The notes under the pieces: generated by a model | Seen by the model: only the letters and a program-made list of their open reading frames with translations | Database searches by the model: none | Told to the model about the DNA's origin: nothing | In this document: one piece after another, positions 10,241-19,646 of the stretch | Layout: the number at the start of each line of letters is the position of its first letter | Position numbering within the stretch: position 1 is the first letter of the stretch | Source of the DNA: Alphaproteobacteria bacterium | Lineage (GTDB): Bacteria > Pseudomonadota > Alphaproteobacteria > Micropepsales > Micropepsaceae | Direction: 5' to 3' | NCBI GenBank assembly: GCA_013389115.1 | Contig: JACADY010000036.1 | Coordinates: 40,143-104,142 of the forward strand | DNA: 64,000 nucleotides | Position numbers and translations under genes: made by a program

Positions 10241-11041
10241 TCAGTTCCTTTGATGTTCCGGCAACGGATTTTTCTCCTGCGCCTCGAGCGCAGCCCGGGC
10301 GCGTGGCCCATGGAAATACTCCCGAATCCAGGGATGGGTCTCGCGCATCAATTCAGCCATGGTACCCACCACCAGCACCTTCTTCTCGGCCAGTACCGCG
10401 ATGCGGTCGCAAATAGCATGTAAAGTATCAAGGTCATGTGTGACGAGAAACACGGTCAGCCCCAAGGTCTGCTGCAGCTGACGGATCAGCATGTCGAACG
10501 CGGACGCACCGATCGGGTCGAGCCCAGCCGTCGGTTCATCCAGAAAGAGGATCTCAGGATCAAGCGCGAGCGCCCGTGCAAGCCCGGCGCGCTTGCGCAT
10601 GCCGCCGGAGAGTTCGGAAGGGAACTTGTCCGCCGCGTTGGGGGCAAGGCCGGTGAGCGAAATCTTGAGCCGGGCAAGTTCATCCATCAGCCGCTGCGGC
10701 ATCTTCAAGTGCTCGCGCATCGGCACCTGAATGTTCTGTGCAACCGTGAGCGAGGAGAACAGCGCACCATCCTGAAAGAGCACGCCCCAGCGCCGCTCGG
10801 TCAGCCGCCTTTCGGCCAGCGGCAGAGCCGAGAGCACCTTCCCGAAGACTTCGATCGTTCCGGCCCTCGGCCGGTTCAATCCGACGATTGAGCGCAGCAG
10901 AACCGACTTGCCTGTGCCCGAGCCACCGACAATGCCGATCACCTCGCCGCGATAGACATCGAGGTCGAGATCGTGGTGCACGACCTGAGGCCCGAACTGG
11001 TTGTGCAATCCGCGCACCCGGATGATGACATCGCGGTTCAT
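10241..11041 (-). CDS. mlaF: ABC transporter ATP-binding protein (MlaF-like)
   Basis: 266 aa; Walker A GGSGTGKSVLL, signature ELSGGMRKRAGLARAL, Walker B EILFLDEPTAGLDP. Confidence 0.92.
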   Translation of the reverse strand: MNRDVIIRVRGLHNQFGPQVVHHDLDLDVYRGEVIGIVGGSGTGKSVLLRSIVGLNRPRAGTIEVFGKVLSALPLAERRLTERRWGVLFQDGALFSSLTVAQNIQVPMREHLKMPQRLMDELARLKISLTGLAPNAADKFPSELSGGMRKRAGLARALALDPEILFLDEPTAGLDPIGASAFDMLIRQLQQTLGLTVFLVTHDLDTLHAICDRIAVLAEKKVLVVGTMAELMRETHPWIREYFHGPRARAALEAQEKNPLPEHQRN

Positions 11042-12273
11042 ATCCCCAGCTCCACAAAGATGATGGAGAATACCGCATCGGCGATGATGACGACGAATAT
11101 GCCCTCGACCACGGACTGAGTCGTGCGCTGGCCGACCGATTCGGCGGTCCCCGTCACACGCAACCCCTCAAAACAACCGATGAGGGCGATAAGGAAGGCA
11201 AAGACAGGCGCCTTGATGATGCCGACAAGGAATGTCCACACATCAACGGATTCGCGCAGCAGCGTGACATAGGAGGCCGGCGAAATATCGAGCAGGAGAA
11301 AGGTCACGACGCCACCTCCGAAAAGCCCGACAATGACCGAGACAAATCCGAGCAGCGGCAAGGTGAAGACGAGCGCAAGCACGCGTGGCAGAACGAGAAT
11401 CTCAACAGGATCGAGCCCCAGTGTGCGAATGGCGTCGATTTCCTCGCGCATTTTCATCGAGCCGATCTGCGCCGTGAACGCGCTCCCCGACCGGCCGGCG
11501 ACCATGATGGCGGTCAAGAGAATGCCGATCTCGCGCATGACCGAGACGGACACGAGATTGATCGTGAAGGGCTCCGCTCCGAAACGCTCCAGCTGCCCGG
11601 CACCCTGATAGGCAAGAACAGCCCCGATGAGAAACGACATCAAGGAGACAATCGGCACCGCGTTGAGGCCCGCCTGCTCCATGAGATAGACGAGCGAGGT
11701 CACGCGAAGCCGGCTAGGTCGCAGGATGGCGCGACCAATGGCCTCCAAGACGACGCCGCAAAACCCCAGCGCGTCGACCATGCTGCCTGCGAATTCTTCC
11801 GCATTCCGTCCAAAATTGCTGAGGAATTCGACGGCCCAATGAACGCGCGGTTCCGGCGCTTCCTGCGGGCGATCGGCGGCCGCGATCGCCTCCAAGAGGC
11901 TGAGATGTTCTGGCTTGCCGCCGCCTATTTGGGCCGTGCCGCCCGCCCCTTCGATTTCACGAATTGTGCGGTACAACAGCCAAGCGCCAGCAGTATCCAG
12001 CACCTGAACGCCCGATAGGTCGAAGTAGGCCGAGCGGTATTGCTCCCTCGCCAAGTGCAACTGCAACGCGGCATCAAGATCGACGCTGTGTGTAACTGTC
12101 CAGGTCCCCTGAGCCTGGATGATCTCCTCATCTCCCCGTCTGTCGAACAGCACACGGGCCGCAGACTGAGTATCCGCGTTCTTGTCACTGACGGCACTGC
12201 CGGTCATGCTGCCTCGAAGGGGGATTTCCAGACTAGAGCAACGTGCGGAAAGGTGGGTACCGGTTTTCCGCAA
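11038..12273 (-). CDS. mlaE: MlaE family ABC transporter permease with N-terminal STAS-like domain
   Basis: 411 aa (start possibly 12207); MlaE permease motifs GAVLAYQGAGQLERFGAEPFTINLVSVSVMREIGILLTAIMVAGRSGSAFTAQIGSMKMREEIDA. Confidence 0.92.
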   Translation of the reverse strand: MRKTGTHLSARCSSLEIPLRGSMTGSAVSDKNADTQSAARVLFDRRGDEEIIQAQGTWTVTHSVDLDAALQLHLAREQYRSAYFDLSGVQVLDTAGAWLLYRTIREIEGAGGTAQIGGGKPEHLSLLEAIAAADRPQEAPEPRVHWAVEFLSNFGRNAEEFAGSMVDALGFCGVVLEAIGRAILRPSRLRVTSLVYLMEQAGLNAVPIVSLMSFLIGAVLAYQGAGQLERFGAEPFTINLVSVSVMREIGILLTAIMVAGRSGSAFTAQIGSMKMREEIDAIRTLGLDPVEILVLPRVLALVFTLPLLGFVSVIVGLFGGGVVTFLLLDISPASYVTLLRESVDVWTFLVGIIKAPVFAFLIALIGCFEGLRVTGTAESVGQRTTQSVVEGIFVVIIADAVFSIIFVELGI

Positions 12274-12509
12274 GACGTTACGACAATTAAAAGAGATAAA
12301 GCGGCGTGACGACTCTGATTGATGGCACGCCGCTCTAACCCGCCAGGGTAGTTAAAGGCCGTGCAGGTTTTCACTCAGCAATATCTCGGCCAATCGGAGG
12401 CTTTGAGGCCGCGCTCGCCGGGAAAACAGGGTGTAATCACATGTGAGACCGGCAGAAAAGTAAAATTACTTCCGTAACGGAACTTTTTTGGGGGCGACGA
12501 AGAGGGGTC

Positions 12510-14762
12510 ATGTTGCATTTCAAGCGCGCGCTATGGCTCCGCCTGGTGCCATTCTTGGTCTTGGGGCTCGCGGCCGGGGCGCTCCTGCTCGATGAGAGCG
12601 GTTTTATCGAACGCGGGCGGAATCTCGTTTTTGACACCTATCAGCACATAAGTCCCCGCCAATACCGCGATCCCAAGGAGGACGCCGGCGTCGCTGTCCG
12701 CTATCTCGACATCGACGAGGAAAGCCTTGCCCGTTATGGTCAATGGCCTTGGCCGCGCAGCCTGATGGCGCGGCTCGTCTGGTCAGCGAAGAAGGCCGGC
12801 GTTCGGCTTCTCGTCTTCGACATGGTCTTCGCCGAAGCCGACCGGACCTCGCCAGAACGGATCGGAGATTACTGGCCGCAGGAGCCCGAGTTCGACGCCG
12901 CACGGGCGACACTTGCAAAGCTCCCGTCTCACGAAACGAAATTTGCAACAGCTCTGCAGGCAATGCCCGCCGTCATGGGCGTCATCCTCACCGGCGCGGC
13001 GACGGCCGCCGAGCTGGCTCCCAAATCAGGGATAAACGCGGTTGGGGCCATCGATCCAAAGCTCCTGGTGCCGGGCTATCGGGGAGCCATCGTGAACCTG
13101 CCGCTCTTGGAGGAGGCGGGCGCGGGCCTTGGCGCCTTCAACATCGATGCATCGAGCGACGGCATCATCCGGCGCACGAATCTCCTTTTCCGCTCAAAGG
13201 ATCGCCTGGTGCCGAGCTTGGCGCTCGAAGCCCTGCGCCTCCTTGGCAAACCCTCCTCGATCACGGTCAAAACGGCCGGCGGCGGCGGCGAAGTCCTTCT
13301 TGGCGAGAAATCCGGCATCGTGGCGATCCGGGCCGGCGGCCGCACCATCGAGACGGCAGCCGACGGCGCGCTTTGGCTGCATTTCACACCACCTGAGCCA
13401 AGCCGGCGCATTCCGGTGACCAGCCTCTTGAGAGGGAGCGCCGATCCCGCCCTCCTCAAGGACGCCGTCCTCTTTGTTGGCACGAGTGCGGCAGGCCTGC
13501 GCGACCTGCGCGCAACACCCTTCAGCCCAGTGACGCCGGGCGTTGAAATCCATGTGGAGGCGCTTGAGCAGATGCTTCTGGGCGCATATCTGATGCGGCC
13601 GGACTATGCGACGGGACTTGAGTTCGCCTTCGCGCTGGTGCTCGGCGCGGGGGTCACCGCGCTTGTGCTGATGGGTTCGGCCTATTGGGCGCTTCCCGTT
13701 CTGACGGCGGGCATCGCGCTCGCCGTGGGTACATCATGGTGGGCTTTCACGGCGGAGCGTTGGCTCTTTGATCCCTTGACACCCTCGCTCGCGGCGGCGG
13801 CGGCTTTTCTGACGGCCGCCTTCGTCAACTATCTGCTGACCGAGTCCGAGCGCCGCTTCGTGCGCGCCGCGTTCAGCCACTACCTCTCCCCAGAGGTCGT
13901 CGACCGGATCGCGCAGGATCCCGGCAAGCTCCGCCTGGGTGGTGAAACGCGGGAACTCACGATCATGTTTTGCGACATTCGCGGCTTCACGACGATTGCC
14001 GAGGGCTTTCGTGAGGAGCCGGAGGCCCTGACCCGTCTCATCAATCGTATCCTGACGCCGCTGACCCGCGTCGTGCTCGACCATGGCGGAACGATCGACA
14101 AGTACATCGGCGATTGCATCATGGCGTTCTGGAATGCCCCGCTCGATGATGAGGACCATGCGGCTCGGGCTTGCGGCTGCGCCCTCGACATCATCAAGGC
14201 CTTGCATACGCTTAATGAGAAACTGGCTAGCGAAACGGGACTGCGCGAGCACCCCTTGCCCCGCATCGAGGTGGGCATCGGTATCAACTCCGGCGAATGT
14301 GTCGTGGGCAACATGGGCTCGGACCTGCGCTTCGACTATTCGGTGCTTGGCGATGCGGTCAATCTAGCTGCCCGTCTTCAGACACTCAGCCACAATTACG
14401 GCGCCGCCATTCTTGTGGGTGAGGATACGGTGGAAAGGGCCGGCAAGGGCTTCACCTTCCTTGAGCTTGACCGTGTGGCGGTTAAGGGCCGCAAATCTGC
14501 AACAACCGTCTATGCCCTGACCAATCGCGCAGGAGAAGGCCGCACCCACGCCATCGAGGCGGTGGCGGCGTTCAACCAGCGCTTGCTCGAAGCCTATCGG
14601 GCTCGCGATTTTGCTGCGTCCCGCCAATTATCTCAGGAAGGAACCAGAAAGTTCCCCGAATTCGCCCAATTTTATGGGCTCTATGCAACACGTTCCGAGG
14701 AATTTGAAAGAAACCCGCCAAATTCGACCTGGGACGGGACTTGGGTCGCACACGAAAAGTGA
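12510..14762 (+). CDS. CHASE2 domain adenylate/guanylate cyclase
   Basis: 750 aa; N-terminal CHASE2-like sensor (DEESLARYGQWPWPRSLMARLV), three TM helices, class III cyclase domain (LTIMFCDIRGFTTIAE, DKYIGDCIMAFWNAP, VVGNMGSDLRFDYSVLGDAVNLAARLQ). Confidence 0.93.
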   Translation: MLHFKRALWLRLVPFLVLGLAAGALLLDESGFIERGRNLVFDTYQHISPRQYRDPKEDAGVAVRYLDIDEESLARYGQWPWPRSLMARLVWSAKKAGVRLLVFDMVFAEADRTSPERIGDYWPQEPEFDAARATLAKLPSHETKFATALQAMPAVMGVILTGAATAAELAPKSGINAVGAIDPKLLVPGYRGAIVNLPLLEEAGAGLGAFNIDASSDGIIRRTNLLFRSKDRLVPSLALEALRLLGKPSSITVKTAGGGGEVLLGEKSGIVAIRAGGRTIETAADGALWLHFTPPEPSRRIPVTSLLRGSADPALLKDAVLFVGTSAAGLRDLRATPFSPVTPGVEIHVEALEQMLLGAYLMRPDYATGLEFAFALVLGAGVTALVLMGSAYWALPVLTAGIALAVGTSWWAFTAERWLFDPLTPSLAAAAAFLTAAFVNYLLTESERRFVRAAFSHYLSPEVVDRIAQDPGKLRLGGETRELTIMFCDIRGFTTIAEGFREEPEALTRLINRILTPLTRVVLDHGGTIDKYIGDCIMAFWNAPLDDEDHAARACGCALDIIKALHTLNEKLASETGLREHPLPRIEVGIGINSGECVVGNMGSDLRFDYSVLGDAVNLAARLQTLSHNYGAAILVGEDTVERAGKGFTFLELDRVAVKGRKSATTVYALTNRAGEGRTHAIEAVAAFNQRLLEAYRARDFAASRQLSQEGTRKFPEFAQFYGLYATRSEEFERNPPNSTWDGTWVAHEK

Positions 14763-14886
14763 ATTTGAAACAGCCATCGCCTAAATAGATCTACTGTCGC
14801 AATCAAAGCGGGCGGTCGCAGCCGCGCGCGGTCAAGGAACAACGCCTGGTAAGCCGAAAAGGCACCCGGTGCCGGAGAAAGACGCA

Positions 14887-15555
14887 ATGAAACGGCCTTT
14901 TTTGAGCGAAATGCTGCCCCGCCGGACGGCCCTCATGCTGGGCGCGTTGGTATTTGCGCTGGCGGGTTTCAGCTCAGCCCATGCCGAAACGAAAAAGCCC
15001 GAGCCGGAGGAGGCCAAGTCCTTTGTCCAGCAACTGGCGGACAATGCCATCGCGGTGCTCTCATCAAGCGCCTCCGGGAGTGAACGGGATGCGACCTTTG
15101 ACCGCATTTTGACCGCTGGCTTTGATCTGGACGCGATCGGCCGCTTCGCGCTTGGCCGCCACTGGAATCGCGCGACGCCCGAACAGCAGGCCGAGTACCG
15201 CACCTTGTTTCAGCGCTTCGTCCTTCGCAAATATTCAACGCTTTTAAGCACTTACTCGGGGCAGAAATTCCGTGTCGAACGGGTTGCCGATCTCTCGGCG
15301 GGCGATGTTCTGGTTTTGAGCGTGATTGAGCAGAGCAATGCCGAGCCGATCAAGGCGGATTGGCGCGTGCGCCGTGTGGGCGGCGAGCTCAAGATCGTCG
15401 ACATCCGCGTCGAAGGGATCTCGATGGTGACCGCTCAACGTGACGAGTTTGCCGCCGTCATTAAAAATAGCGGCATCGAGGGACTTCTCGCCCTTCTGCG
15501 CAAGGAAGGGAGCACCTCGGCCAACGCGGTGGAGAAGACAACGACGGCCGGATAG
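14887..15555 (+). CDS. mlaC: MlaC/Ttg2D-family phospholipid-binding ABC transporter protein
   Basis: ORF 14869-15555, probable ATG 14887; signal peptide then AIAVLSS...FDLDAIGRFALGRHWNRATPEQQAEYRTLFQRFVLRKYSTLLSTYSGQKFRV, typical MlaC. Confidence 0.87.
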   Translation: MKRPFLSEMLPRRTALMLGALVFALAGFSSAHAETKKPEPEEAKSFVQQLADNAIAVLSSSASGSERDATFDRILTAGFDLDAIGRFALGRHWNRATPEQQAEYRTLFQRFVLRKYSTLLSTYSGQKFRVERVADLSAGDVLVLSVIEQSNAEPIKADWRVRRVGGELKIVDIRVEGISMVTAQRDEFAAVIKNSGIEGLLALLRKEGSTSANAVEKTTTAG

Positions 15556-15610
15556 CGTAAAGACGAAGCGCGGGTTGGGGGAGAAGGATTCGAAAGGACA
15601 CCACGCCTTG

Positions 15611-16483
15611 ATGCGACGGCCCCTGTTCTTGACTGTCATTTTCTGCGCCACCCTCCTGCCGCTCACGTTTGTGCCCGCGGCATATGCCCAAACACCAGAA
15701 GCGGCCCCGTCGGGCTCGCCCGCAGTGGCGGAAGGTTTCAACGCCTATCAGCGCGGCGATTACAAGGCTGCCTACGACATTTGGTTGCCCCTCGCCGAGC
15801 AGGGTGACGCGCAGGCCGAGTTCAATCTCGGCGTCCTCTATGCACACGGCAAGGGCCTCGAGCGGGACATGGCGACGGCCATGGCCTGGTGGAAGTCCGC
15901 CGCCGAACAGGGCCATGTCCGCGCGGCGCACAATCTTGGCCTTGCGCTGATCAAGGGTGAACCCTTCACGCAGGGAGAGGAACCAAAGCCCGACTATGTC
16001 GAGGCCATGCGGTGGCTGAAAATCGCCGCGGAAGCCGGCTTTCCCAACGCGATCTACACACGCGGAAAGATGTTTCTTGAAGGGCTCGGCGTTGAGAAGG
16101 ATCCAGTGCGCGCCGCAACGCTCTTTCAGGCCGCCGCGGAAAAGGGGTTCGCCCGCGCCCAATACAACCTTGCCAAGCTCTATCGTGACGGGGTCGGCGT
16201 ACCCAAGGACGAAGCCTTGTCGCTCTATTGGTTCAATGAGGCCGCGATCAGGGGCGATGCCAAATCGCAGGCCCGCCTCGCCGATCGCTACGCCAAGGGC
16301 GATGGCGTGAAGCAGGACCGCGTCGAGGCGCTGAAATGGGCCTTGCTCGCCGAGAGCCAGGGGGTTGAGGAGCTCGGCCCCCTCCTTGAGGACTTGAAAG
16401 CGAAAATGTCGCCCGCGGAAGTCGAGACCGCGAGGCAAAAGGCCGAGTCATTCTCTCCCTATAAGACGCAGGCCAGCTTTTGA
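15611..16483 (+). CDS. Secreted SEL1-like repeat protein
   Basis: From ATG 15611: signal peptide MRRPLFLTVIFCATLLPLTFVPAAYAQ, then repeated DAQAEFNLGVLYAHGKGLERDMATAMAWWKSAAEQG-type Sel1 repeats. Confidence 0.88.
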   Translation: MRRPLFLTVIFCATLLPLTFVPAAYAQTPEAAPSGSPAVAEGFNAYQRGDYKAAYDIWLPLAEQGDAQAEFNLGVLYAHGKGLERDMATAMAWWKSAAEQGHVRAAHNLGLALIKGEPFTQGEEPKPDYVEAMRWLKIAAEAGFPNAIYTRGKMFLEGLGVEKDPVRAATLFQAAAEKGFARAQYNLAKLYRDGVGVPKDEALSLYWFNEAAIRGDAKSQARLADRYAKGDGVKQDRVEALKWALLAESQGVEELGPLLEDLKAKMSPAEVETARQKAESFSPYKTQASF

Positions 16484-17466
16484 AGAAGCGCATCCTGCGC
16501 ATCGCGGCTGAAACATTCCCCATCGCGGGTGCGTTTCGCATCGCGCGCGGCGCCAAGACTCAAGCGCACGTCATCCGCGTTGAAATCGAGGAGGATGGCG
16601 CCGTGGGACGCGGCGAATGCGTGCCCTATGGCCGCTATGGTGAAACGATCGAAAGCGTCACCGCGGCGATTGCGGGCCTTGGCGAAGCGGTGGCGGCGGG
16701 CCTGACGGCCGAGAGCCTTCAGTCAAGCCTTCCCCCTGGCGCCGCCCGCAACGCGCTGGACTGCGCCTTGTGGGATCTCGAAGCGAAGATTTCGGGCATA
16801 CCCGTCTGGCGGCGCGCCGGGCTGCCGATGCCCGTGCCGTTCCTGACCGCCTACACGATCAGCCTTGCCTCCCCAGCGGAAATGGCCGCCTCTGCCCGGG
16901 AATGCGCCCGCCCCCTCCTCAAGCTGAAACTTGGCGAACCCGCCCATGACGCGGCGCGCCTGGATGCCATTGCCGATGCTGTACCCCAATGCCGCCTCAT
17001 CGTTGATGCCAACGAAGGGTGGAGCCTCGATGACCTTGAACGATTGATGCCGGCGCTTCTGGCGGCGCGCGTCGAACTCATCGAGCAGCCCTTGCCGGCC
17101 ACACGCGACAGCGTGCTCGATCAATTCCGCTCGCAAGTCCCCCTTTGCGCCGACGAAAGCGTGCATGGCCTTGAAACACTGGACATCGTGGCCCGCCGCT
17201 ATGGTTATGTGAATGTGAAGCTGGACAAGACGGGCGGCTTCACCGAAGCCCTTGCCCTCACCCGCGCCGCCCGCGCACGCGGGCTGAAGGTGATGCTGGG
17301 ATGCATGGTCTCAACCTCTCTGGCCATGGCGCCCGCCGCCCTCCTTGCCCCCCTCGCAGATGTGATCGATTTGGACGGACCGCTGCTCTTGAGCGAAGAT
17401 CGCACCCCGCGCCTCAATTATCGTGGCGCCACCGTAGACCCGCCTTCGCCTGAACTTTGGGGCTGA
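16480..17466 (+). CDS. dgcA: Dipeptide/N-acetyl-amino-acid epimerase, enolase superfamily (DgcA-like)
   Basis: 328 aa; KLKLGEPAHDAARLDAIADAVPQCRLIVDANEGW, ELIEQPLPA, CADESVHG, NVKLDKTGG: muconate-lactonizing-type motifs of the Ala-Glu epimerase/DgcA group. Confidence 0.75.
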   Translation: MKKRILRIAAETFPIAGAFRIARGAKTQAHVIRVEIEEDGAVGRGECVPYGRYGETIESVTAAIAGLGEAVAAGLTAESLQSSLPPGAARNALDCALWDLEAKISGIPVWRRAGLPMPVPFLTAYTISLASPAEMAASARECARPLLKLKLGEPAHDAARLDAIADAVPQCRLIVDANEGWSLDDLERLMPALLAARVELIEQPLPATRDSVLDQFRSQVPLCADESVHGLETLDIVARRYGYVNVKLDKTGGFTEALALTRAARARGLKVMLGCMVSTSLAMAPAALLAPLADVIDLDGPLLLSEDRTPRLNYRGATVDPPSPELWG

Positions 17467-17469
17467 ACC

Positions 17470-18549
17470 ATGCCGGCAGAACAATATTTCTCCGCCCATT
17501 ACGCCGAAGCGCGGGTGAAATTCCTGCGCGCCGCCAATTCTCATGGCGCCCGCCTCGCAAGCCATCGCAACCCTTACGCCAAGGGGCCGAGCGGCGAAGA
17601 CTTGTTCATCGATGTCGCGACCTTGGGCCCCGATGATGCCGAAACCGCCCTCTTTCTCGTTTCGGCAACGCATGGCGTCGAGGGATTCGCAGGTTCGGCT
17701 GTCGAGATCGGGCTTTTTGACAGCAGGCTCATCGCCAAGCGCCCCGCCAGGGCCAAGCTTGTCATTTTGCACGCGCTCAACCCTTATGGCTTTGCCTGGC
17801 TGCGGAGGGTTAACGAGGACAATGTCGACCTCAACCGCAATTGTGTGCGCTTCGATCGGCCACGGCCCACGAACGCAGGATACGAAGCGCTCGCGCCGGC
17901 AATCGCACCGCAGGAATGGTCCGAGACGGGACTATCGGCGCTGAACGCACGACTGCGCGACTTTGCCCATGAGCATGGGTTCTTTGCATTGCAGGAGGCC
18001 ATTACCGCCGGCCAGTATGACTATCCCGACGGTCTCTATTTCGGCGGCCATAAGGAAGCCTGGTCCATCGGCGTCCTCAAACATGTCGTCCAGCGCGAAC
18101 TCATCCGCGCCCGCCGTCTCGTTTTCCTCGACATTCATACAGGGCTCGGCGGCTTCGGCGATCTTGAGATCATTTCAGAGTTTCCCCTCGACAGTGCCGC
18201 CTACCGCGATGCCAAGTCCTGGTGGGGTGACCAGGTGAAGACGACCGCGTCGGGAGAGTCCCTGTCCGCCCATCTGAGCGGGACGCTGGATGGCATGCTG
18301 CCGAGCCTCCTGCCTGAAGCAAATGTGACGGGTGCGGCGCTTGAGTTCGGCACCTATCCGGGCGAAGCGGTGTTCAGGGCTTTGCGAGCCGACAACTGGT
18401 TGCATGCCTTTGCCGCCCCCGGGGCCCCGGAAACCAAAGCCATCAAGGAAGAGATCCGCCGAGCCTTTTTCCCGGACACCGCCGAGTGGAAAAACCGAGT
18501 GTGGGAACAGGCCGCCAGCGTTCTGGAGAAAACTCTGCCGATCCTTTGA
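17470..18549 (+). CDS. DUF2817 family protein (M14 carboxypeptidase-like)
   Basis: 359 aa; SATHGVEGFAGSAVEIGL, HALNPYGFAWLRRVNEDNVDLNRN and FLDIHTGLG motifs of DUF2817/M14-like proteins. Confidence 0.8.
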   Translation: MPAEQYFSAHYAEARVKFLRAANSHGARLASHRNPYAKGPSGEDLFIDVATLGPDDAETALFLVSATHGVEGFAGSAVEIGLFDSRLIAKRPARAKLVILHALNPYGFAWLRRVNEDNVDLNRNCVRFDRPRPTNAGYEALAPAIAPQEWSETGLSALNARLRDFAHEHGFFALQEAITAGQYDYPDGLYFGGHKEAWSIGVLKHVVQRELIRARRLVFLDIHTGLGGFGDLEIISEFPLDSAAYRDAKSWWGDQVKTTASGESLSAHLSGTLDGMLPSLLPEANVTGAALEFGTYPGEAVFRALRADNWLHAFAAPGAPETKAIKEEIRRAFFPDTAEWKNRVWEQAASVLEKTLPIL

Positions 18550-18622
18550 TGCGATCCGCCTTGTCTCGCCAGCGCGCCGTGATAACCTTTCAAAAATGAT
18601 AGCGCCTGGAGGAAAAAGGCAC

Positions 18623-18706
18623 ATGGCCTGGAAAAAACCCAAGTTCGTCGAGATTTGCGTCGGCCTCGAAATCAATGCCTATGCCTGCGCCGAACTGAAG
18701 CGCTGA
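18623..18706 (+). CDS. pqqA: Pyrroloquinoline quinone precursor peptide PqqA
   Basis: 27-aa peptide MAWKKPKFVEICVGLEINAYACAELKR with Glu16 and Tyr20 spaced E-x3-Y; ggagg ribosome site just upstream; followed by pqqB. Confidence 0.93.
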   Translation: MAWKKPKFVEICVGLEINAYACAELKR

Positions 18707-18734
18707 CACCTCTGCGCCGAGAATTGGCACGGCC

Positions 18735-19646
18735 ATGCGTCTGATCGTTCTGGGGTCCGGCGCCGGTGGCGGCATTCCGCAATGGAACGCAAACAATCCG
18801 CGCTCGCGCGAAGCGTTCGCGAACGATCCCCTGACCCCCAGAAGGACGCAGGCCTCGATAGCCGTCAGCAGCGATGGCGATCATTGGCTGCTCCTCAACG
18901 CATCGCCCGATTTGCGCCAGCAGATTATCGCAACCCCCGCCCTTCACCCCAAAGGGCCGGCCCTGCGCCACTCCCCGATCGCCGCGGTGATGCTGACAGG
19001 CGCCGATGTCGACCAGGTTGCAGGGCTCCTCACGCTGCGAGAGCGCCAGCCCTTCACGCTCTATGCCAGCACGCGCGTTCAAAAAGCGCTCGCCGCCAAT
19101 CCCATCTTCAACGTGCTTTCGCCCGACAAGGTTCAGCGGAAAATCCTGCCCTTGGGACAAGAGGTCCAAGCGATACCTGGCCTCAAGGTCTGGGCGTTCC
19201 CGGCCCCGGGAAAGGTCGCGCTCTATATGGAGGACGAGACGAAGGCCGCGCTTGGCACAGAAGAAGGTGATACGGTCGCGACCCTCATAGAGGATGTTAT
19301 CACCGGCAGAAGCGTGGTTTTCGCCCCATCTTGCGCGACTGTCGCGGAAGATATCCTCACCCTTGCCTCAAGCGCGCATTGTCTCCTCTTCGATGGCACT
19401 TTCTTCACCGAGGAAGAGATGCTGGCGACAGGCGAAGGCACAAAGACCGCCGCGCGCATGGGGCACGTTCCCATGTCCGGCGAGAAGGGATCGATGAACG
19501 CGTTCATGAACATAACGGACACCCGCAAGCTCTACATCCACATCAACAACACGAACCCTGCTTCACGCAGAGGAACGCCTGAAGAACTGCAGATTAGACG
19601 CGCGGGGTGGGAGCTCGCTGAGGATGGAATGGAGATCGTGCTATGA
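18735..19646 (+). CDS. pqqB: Pyrroloquinoline quinone biosynthesis protein PqqB
   Basis: 303 aa; MRLIVLGSGAGGGIPQWN start and FDGTFFTEEEM...GHVPMSGEKGSM typical of PqqB. Confidence 0.96.
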   Translation: MRLIVLGSGAGGGIPQWNANNPRSREAFANDPLTPRRTQASIAVSSDGDHWLLLNASPDLRQQIIATPALHPKGPALRHSPIAAVMLTGADVDQVAGLLTLRERQPFTLYASTRVQKALAANPIFNVLSPDKVQRKILPLGQEVQAIPGLKVWAFPAPGKVALYMEDETKAALGTEEGDTVATLIEDVITGRSVVFAPSCATVAEDILTLASSAHCLLFDGTFFTEEEMLATGEGTKTAARMGHVPMSGEKGSMNAFMNITDTRKLYIHINNTNPASRRGTPEELQIRRAGWELAEDGMEIVL

